Positions 12,639 through 16,393 of a DNA stretch of 16,393 nt are shown here, piece after piece. The notes beneath the pieces are model-generated. The model searched no databases. It saw nothing but the letters and a program-made list of their open reading frames with translations, and was not told the origin of the DNA. This stretch comes from JBAWYM01 sp037143575 (GTDB taxonomy: Bacteria; Patescibacteriota; Gracilibacteria; Peribacterales; Peribacteraceae). The translations under genes and the position numbers were made by a program. Numbering within the stretch: position 1 is the stretch's first letter; each line of letters opens with the position of its first letter. The stretch spans positions 1 through 16,393 of the forward strand of contig JBAWYM010000042.1 in NCBI GenBank assembly GCA_037143575.1, written 5' to 3'.

Positions 12639-14949
12639 ACGCCGCCGTCGCCAGATCATCCTCCCGGTCCCTTGGGCTCGCGATCCCTCCCGCGATGAAG
12701 ACCTTACGGGCCTTGGCGCCTTCCACCGGTCCGATCAACCCTTTCTTCTCCATGATATCGAGGAGCTTGGCGGCCCTCGCGTACCCTACACTCATGCGGC
12801 GCTGGAGGAGGCTTGCAGATGCCTTACCGGTTTCCTGCACTACGCGAACGGCATCGAAGAAGAGATCGTCCCCACCGTTGTCATCCGCTTCCAGATCGAT
12901 CTGGGCGTAGGGCTCGGCGATGGAATTGTCACCGTCGTCGCCTTCGGTCCGGTCTTCCTCCTCAGCACCCAGTGCGATCTGCTCCGTCATCTTGCCTCCA
13001 CCGGCGATTTTCACGGCGTTGATCACGCGCTCCACTTCTTTCGTTGCGACGTAGATGCCCTGGATGCGCACGGGGTTGGGGGTCGATCCGGTCATGTAGA
13101 GCATGTCGCCTTTGCCGAGCAAATCTTCCGCGCCGATGCCGTCGAGAATGGTTCGCGAATCCACCTGACTCACCGTGCGGAAGGCGATGCGCGTGGGGAT
13201 ATTGGCTTTGATCAGCCCCGTAATCACATCCACGCTCGGACGTTGCGTGGCGATGATGAGGTGGATTCCTACAGCGCGGGCCATCTGGGCAGTGCGGGCG
13301 ATCATCGTTTCCGTATCGCGCCGGTACTGCCGCATCATGAGGTCCGCCAATTCATCGATGATGATGACGATGCGAGGGAGGAGATCATTCTCCTCCGTCT
13401 GCTTCTCGTTGAACTCATCGAGGTTCCTCGCTCCGGCATCGGAGAAGCGGTGCAGGCGGCGGCCCATTTCGGCGACCGTCCAGCGCAGTGCCTGCAGTGC
13501 CCGTTCCGCTTCGGTGATCACCGGCGTGAGGAGGTGCGGGATACCGTCGTAGGGCATCAACTCCACGCGCTTGGGGTCGATGAGGATGAACTTGAGTTCG
13601 TTGGGCGCATTCTGGTAGAGAAGGGACGTGAGAATCGTATTCATGCATACCGATTTCCCTGAGCCAGTAGCCCCGGCGATGAGGAGGTGGGGCATGTCTT
13701 CCAGTGATGCTACGACGGCGGAACCTCCGACATCGCGTCCGAGCGGAATCGTCAGTTGGGAGGTCGATTGCGTAAACTCGGGACTTTCCAAAATTTCGCG
13801 CAGGTGCACCATCGTCCGGATTTTATTGGGCATCTCGATACCCACGAGAGACTTGCCGGGGATGGGTGCCTCTATGCGGAGACTGTGCGCGGCCAGAGCG
13901 AGGGCTAGGTCATCCTTGAGGGATTCGATCTTGCTGAGCTTGATACCTTCCGACGGCTGAAGCGTGAACTGCGTAACTGTAGGGCCCGGATGAGCATCGC
14001 GCATCGTCACTTCCAGACCGAATTCCTGGAGTTTTTCTTCGATGCGCTTCGCTTGTCTCTTCAGCTCCTCATCGTCGATGGTCAGTTCGCTATGCGCATC
14101 ATCAAGGAGATCGAGTGCGGGGAATGTCCACTCCTCGAAGCGCGTGTCCTTCATCTCCAGGAGGTCTTTCATCTTCGCCTTCACATTTTTGCTCGCCTTC
14201 TCCTCCGCGACTTTGCGGGCTGCGGATTTCTTATCCTTCTCCAGCGCGAAGGCCGGGCGGACGATATTGAGCTCCGGCGCTTCGCGGTCGGCTTCCACGA
14301 GATCTGTCGAAGCGAACGCTGGTCCTTTGACGGGTGCTTCTTCCTCTTTTTCCTCAGCTTGTTCCGTGTGTTCTTTGCGGGATTGCCTGGCTTGCTTCGG
14401 GGTGGCGTTCTCTGTCTTCAATGATGCGATGATCGCGCCGATGTCGGGCTCGAAGGCGATCACCACCCCGACGAGGAAGATGCCCGATAAGGTGGCATAC
14501 CCCACAGCCCGAGAGGCGAAGAGCAGGAAGGGCACGCTCGCAAGGAAGCCCACCGCTCCGGCGAGATCATTGCGGTGCAAACCGATGTCTTCCAGCGGCG
14601 CGCCGATGTGCGCGATCCCCAGGAAGGAGACGAGGCAGAGGACGAGGCCGATCGTACGCTTCACCTTGAAATTCTCTTCGCTTGTGAACCAGTGCATGAG
14701 GCCGGAGATCACGAGGACGGTGGGGAAGATGATTCCGAAGCGTCCGAAGAAGAACGTGAGGATGGTATTCACCGATTCCCCAATGGGTCCGGCGCTCTTC
14801 TGAATCGCCAGGAAAATCAAAATACCCAGGGTGAACTGGAGGGTCCCGGTGATCTGGCGGTGCGTGCGGGGACTCAAATCCAGATCGGGAGAGGCACTTC
14901 TCCTTCGGGATGTTCTGCGCCTGCGGAGCTTCTTGCGCTGACGGGGCAT
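12637..14949 (-). CDS. ftsK: DNA translocase FtsK/SpoIIIE
   Basis: 770-aa membrane-anchored ATPase that pumps chromosomal DNA through the division septum. A very basic N-terminus (1-18) is followed by about four membrane segments (about 36-50, 62-83, 99-114, 130-168). A charged linker rich in Glu/Lys/Ala spans about 175-290. The motor follows: alpha domain about 295-400, Walker A GATGSGKS (426-433), IDPKRVEL (about 457-464), Walker B IVIIIDELADL (527-537) and ATQRPSVDVITGLIKANIP. The C-terminal gamma winged helix, which reads KOPS-type sites, spans about 690-752 (ASLLQRRMSVGYARAAKLLD). A minus-strand TACAAT box ends 8 nt before the ATG. The gene heads a possible unit with the RAYT-RdgB fusion. 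Confidence 0.95.
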   Translation of the reverse strand: MPRQRKKLRRRRTSRRRSASPDLDLSPRTHRQITGTLQFTLGILIFLAIQKSAGPIGESVNTILTFFFGRFGIIFPTVLVISGLMHWFTSEENFKVKRTIGLVLCLVSFLGIAHIGAPLEDIGLHRNDLAGAVGFLASVPFLLFASRAVGYATLSGIFLVGVVIAFEPDIGAIIASLKTENATPKQARQSRKEHTEQAEEKEEEAPVKGPAFASTDLVEADREAPELNIVRPAFALEKDKKSAARKVAEEKASKNVKAKMKDLLEMKDTRFEEWTFPALDLLDDAHSELTIDDEELKRQAKRIEEKLQEFGLEVTMRDAHPGPTVTQFTLQPSEGIKLSKIESLKDDLALALAAHSLRIEAPIPGKSLVGIEMPNKIRTMVHLREILESPEFTQSTSQLTIPLGRDVGGSAVVASLEDMPHLLIAGATGSGKSVCMNTILTSLLYQNAPNELKFILIDPKRVELMPYDGIPHLLTPVITEAERALQALRWTVAEMGRRLHRFSDAGARNLDEFNEKQTEENDLLPRIVIIIDELADLMMRQYRRDTETMIARTAQMARAVGIHLIIATQRPSVDVITGLIKANIPTRIAFRTVSQVDSRTILDGIGAEDLLGKGDMLYMTGSTPNPVRIQGIYVATKEVERVINAVKIAGGGKMTEQIALGAEEEDRTEGDDGDNSIAEPYAQIDLEADDNGGDDLFFDAVRVVQETGKASASLLQRRMSVGYARAAKLLDIMEKKGLIGPVEGAKARKVFIAGGIASPRDREDDLATAA

Positions 14950-14957
14950 CGGAGGTG

Positions 14958-14963
14958 ATTGTA
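14958..14963 (-). promoter_or_regulatory. -10 box TACAAT of ftsK
   Basis: Minus-strand TACAAT (5/6) ends 8 nt before the ftsK ATG; the -35 is weak. No Shine-Dalgarno sequence lies in the remaining 8 nt (CACCTCCG). Confidence 0.55.
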
Positions 14964-15091
14964 CACTTCTTTTGGGGTTGCGGAAGGTGGATATGTGTCA
15001 TGCGCATCTTGCGCATGGTCGCGACGACGGGTCAGATGATTATTGGGTGGAGAAATGTATGAGTCTTGTTGTGCGCTGCATCCCGAGTGTG

Positions 15092-15233
15092 CCCCTATCC
15101 CCCGTCCCTTTCCCCGGCGGGGGAAGGGTGACGTTGAAAGAGCCCTATTATCCTGCAATGAATTTCTATTGAAAAAAAACAAAAACACACACAGTTCCCT
15201 TCCCCCCGCGGGGGGAAGGGTTAGGGATAGGGG
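15092..15233. repeat. Paired GC-rich palindromes in the ftsK/epimerase gap
   Basis: This is the main content of the 353-nt gap 14950-15302. A near-palindrome CCCTTTCCCC/GGGGGAAGGG lies at 15106-15128. A perfect 24-bp palindrome built from CCCTTCCCCCCG and its complement lies at 15197-15220. The outer flanks CCCCTATCCC (15092-15101) and AGGGATAGGGG (15223-15233) are also complementary, so the block is one nested inverted repeat around an A-rich centre (15173-15190). It could act as a bidirectional terminator or be another mobile palindrome. No ORF here looks real. Confidence 0.75.
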
Positions 15234-15267
15234 AAATAGTGAAATAGCCGCATATATCTTCATTTTC

Positions 15268-15296
15268 TTGGATCAACATCCGATCCTGTATAGGAT
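15268..15296 (+). promoter_or_regulatory. Promoter of the epimerase/reductase, overlapping a palindrome
   Basis: TTGGAT (15268-15273) lies 15 bp from TATAGG (15289-15294), and the ATG follows 8 nt after the -10. ATCCT-GTAT-AGGAT (15283-15296) is a short inverted repeat covering the -10, as an operator would, but it may be chance. Confidence 0.45.
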
Positions 15297-15302
15297 GCTT
15301 CC

Positions 15303-16193
15303 ATGAAGATCCTCCTCTTCGGCCCCCGCGGCTACCTCGGCCAGAAGTTCCTCTCGCTCTACCCGGATGCCGCCGTTCCATCCGTCGACATTGCTGACCC
15401 CATCGCTGTTGCAAGCGCTTTGGATGAGTACAAGCCTGATATTGTTATTAACGCCGCCGGCAAGACGGGAGTCCCCAATGTGGATTGGTGTGAGGATCAC
15501 AAGATGGAGACATTGCGGTCGAACGTGACCGGTCCATTGGTCTTGCTTGAGGAATGCGGCAAGCGCGGGATCTACTGGGTGCATTTGAGCTCGGGGTGTA
15601 TTTATTCCAATTCCCCAGCGCGGGATGCTTCCCGCGGTCTGCGAAAAGAAAAAGACAAGAAGGCAAAAGGGCAAGAAGGCAACATGGATGTCGGTTGGAC
15701 GGAGGAAGACGAACCCAACTTCTCCGGCAGCTTCTATTCCCGTTCCAAAGCCTGGTGCGAAGCGCTGATCCGGGAATTTCCTGTCTTGATTCTCCGCTTA
15801 CGGATGCCCTTCGACTCTGTCCCGCATCCCCGCAATCTCATTACCAAGCTTGCCAAATACTCCCGCGTGAACGAGCTGACGAATTCCATTACGAACCTCG
15901 ATGATTTCCTTCTGGTAGCCTCTCAGCTCATCGATAAGCGCAAAACTGGCATTTATAACGTGGTAAATCCGGGAGGGATGTCGCCACTTCGAGTAATGGA
16001 GCTCTATAAGGAAATCGTAAATCCGGCGCATGTGTTTGAGCGATTGCCGGAGGAAGCGCTCTCTTCTGTCTCCAAGGCCGCCCGAAGTAACTGCATTCTT
16101 TCGGTACAGAAGCTAGCCGGGGAGGGGATCGCGATTCGACATGTAGAGGAAGCCGTAAGGTCAACATTGGAGGAGATGCGGAGCATGGCATGA
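15303..16193 (+). CDS. NRS/ER-like NAD(P)-dependent sugar-nucleotide epimerase/reductase
   Basis: 296-aa short-chain dehydrogenase of the extended (RmlD/epimerase) type. The Rossmann motif GPRGYLG is at 7-13 and catalytic YxxxK is Tyr145-Lys149 in FYSRSK. Several blocks recall the plant nucleotide-rhamnose synthase/epimerase-reductase (UER1, RHM C-terminal half) rather than bacterial RmlD: GVPNVDWCEDHKMETLRSNV, EEDEPNFSGSFYSRSKAW, LRLRMPF...HPRNLITKL and GIYNVVNPGGMSPLRVMEL. That family converts a 4-keto-6-deoxy sugar nucleotide to the rhamnose form in one enzyme. The exact substrate is inferred. Residues of about 104-130 are a repeat insertion between the GCIYS strand and the active-site Tyr. 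No other sugar genes are adjacent in the window. Confidence 0.85.
   Translation: MKILLFGPRGYLGQKFLSLYPDAAVPSVDIADPIAVASALDEYKPDIVINAAGKTGVPNVDWCEDHKMETLRSNVTGPLVLLEECGKRGIYWVHLSSGCIYSNSPARDASRGLRKEKDKKAKGQEGNMDVGWTEEDEPNFSGSFYSRSKAWCEALIREFPVLILRLRMPFDSVPHPRNLITKLAKYSRVNELTNSITNLDDFLLVASQLIDKRKTGIYNVVNPGGMSPLRVMELYKEIVNPAHVFERLPEEALSSVSKAARSNCILSVQKLAGEGIAIRHVEEAVRSTLEEMRSMA
15619..15680 (+). repeat. Hairpin plus octamer repeats inside the epimerase gene
   Basis: A perfect 7-bp hairpin CGCGGGA/TCCCGCG (15619-15636) is followed by purine-rich octamers AAAAAGAC, AAGAAGGC, AAAAGGGC, AAGAAGGC (15649-15680). They encode the lysine-rich insert that separates GCIYS from the conserved EEDEPNFSGSFYS block. 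Confidence 0.75.
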
Positions 16194-16281
16194 TAGGCAG
16201 ATTAAGGGATTATGGAAGAAGTATTTATCGATATGTCTCAAAAGTGACAATATCGGTGGTTTAGATAAGATATTATCAGAT
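16194..16281. other. AT-rich gap with a weak hairpin
   Basis: GATATGTC (16230-16237) and GACAATATC (16246-16254) can pair with one bulged base. There is no T-tract, so it is at best a weak terminator of the epimerase transcript. Nothing else is seen here. Confidence 0.35.
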
Positions 16282-16317
16282 TTGACAGATTGACAAATAG
16301 AAATATAAATATAGAAT
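16282..16317 (+). promoter_or_regulatory. Two overlapping strong sigma-70 promoters
   Basis: Two perfect TTGACA boxes (16282-16287 and 16290-16295) are each 16 bp from a good -10: TATAAA (16304-16309, 5/6) and TAGAAT (16312-16317, 5/6). These are the only consensus -35 boxes in the window. Unlike the other promoters, no start codon follows within 10 nt. Confidence 0.7.
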
Positions 16318-16353
16318 GTCAAAGCATTTTGCACTAGCTTAATTGTTCCAGCG

Positions 16354-16383
16354 GTGGGAGGGATAAACCCACGCCTTTAGGCG
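16354..16383 (+). other. Structured start of an RNA, 5' UTR or mobile-element end
   Basis: GTGGG (16354-16358) pairs with CCCAC (16368-16372), and CGCC-TTTA-GGCG (16372-16383) forms a second compact hairpin. A promoter pair lies about 40 nt upstream. The CCCACGCCTTTAGGCG string recalls hairpins at IS200/IS605-type ends and TnpB-associated RNAs, from memory only. The window stops 10 nt later. Confidence 0.35.
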
Positions 16384-16393
16384 GCCCTTCAGA

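Noticed and set aside
12587..12640. Longer RAYT start (open frame to 12640)
   Set aside because: The extra 18 codons translate the palindrome and overlap the ftsK stop; the ATG at 12586 begins the family-like sequence.
12475..13662. 395-codon plus-strand open frame
   Set aside because: It is antisense to the FtsK motor domain and the RAYT start; the minus-strand proteins have clear motifs and the plus translation is compositionally odd (His/Asp/Arg rich).

Overview
This 16.4-kb window is a dense bacterial chromosome segment with moderately high GC, mixed strands and short gaps. The dnaG-rpoD pair, ftsK, an RdgB-type pyrophosphatase, an RNA m5C methyltransferase and a UvrD-like helicase mark it as chromosomal. 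I see no phage genes, CRISPR array, tRNA or rRNA. Three things suggest a candidate-phyla (CPR) bacterium such as Peregrinibacteria/Peribacteria: ORFs riddled with short in-frame repeats, start codons placed right behind -10 boxes without Shine-Dalgarno sites, and the small cysteine-rich exported protein. This placement is inference from style, not from a marker alignment.

Layout, left to right. A terminator and a second hairpin (1-50) precede an unrecognised 106-aa protein (- strand). Then come a NOL1/NOP2/Sun RNA methyltransferase (+), dnaG (+), rpoD (+) and a LysE/RhtB exporter (+). A small membrane-anchored Cys-rich protein and a putative HTH protein follow, both on the - strand. The HTH gene is divergent from a large UvrD-type helicase with a C-terminal RecB/AddB-like nuclease (+). 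Next is an unrecognised 173-aa protein (+), convergent with a REP-associated tyrosine transposase (RAYT) fused in frame to an RdgB/HAM1 domain (-). This fusion lies just downstream of ftsK (-). The window ends with a plant NRS/ER-like sugar-nucleotide epimerase/reductase (+) and an AT-rich stretch with two strong promoters leading into a structured sequence cut by the window edge.

Two themes run through the window. First, nearly every gene has a -10-like hexamer (TATACT, TATGCT, TACAAT, TACATT, TATAGG) only 6-9 nt before ATG/GTG and no Shine-Dalgarno sequence. This predicts leaderless mRNAs and also fixes starts downstream of the longest ORFs. Second, palindromes and 7- or 8-nt tandem repeats sit inside genes without breaking the frame: in the methyltransferase, helicase, RAYT-RdgB and epimerase genes, and between genes. 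Five copies share a core close to TCGACTCCGCTCAGGACAAG. The RAYT gene has its own palindrome pair with the core GGACAGGAA-NN-TTCCTGTCC: one copy just upstream of its start and one inside its coding sequence.

The primary sigma factor carries an apparent C-terminal zinc ribbon (CPQC...CDRC) after region 4, which is unusual for RpoD.
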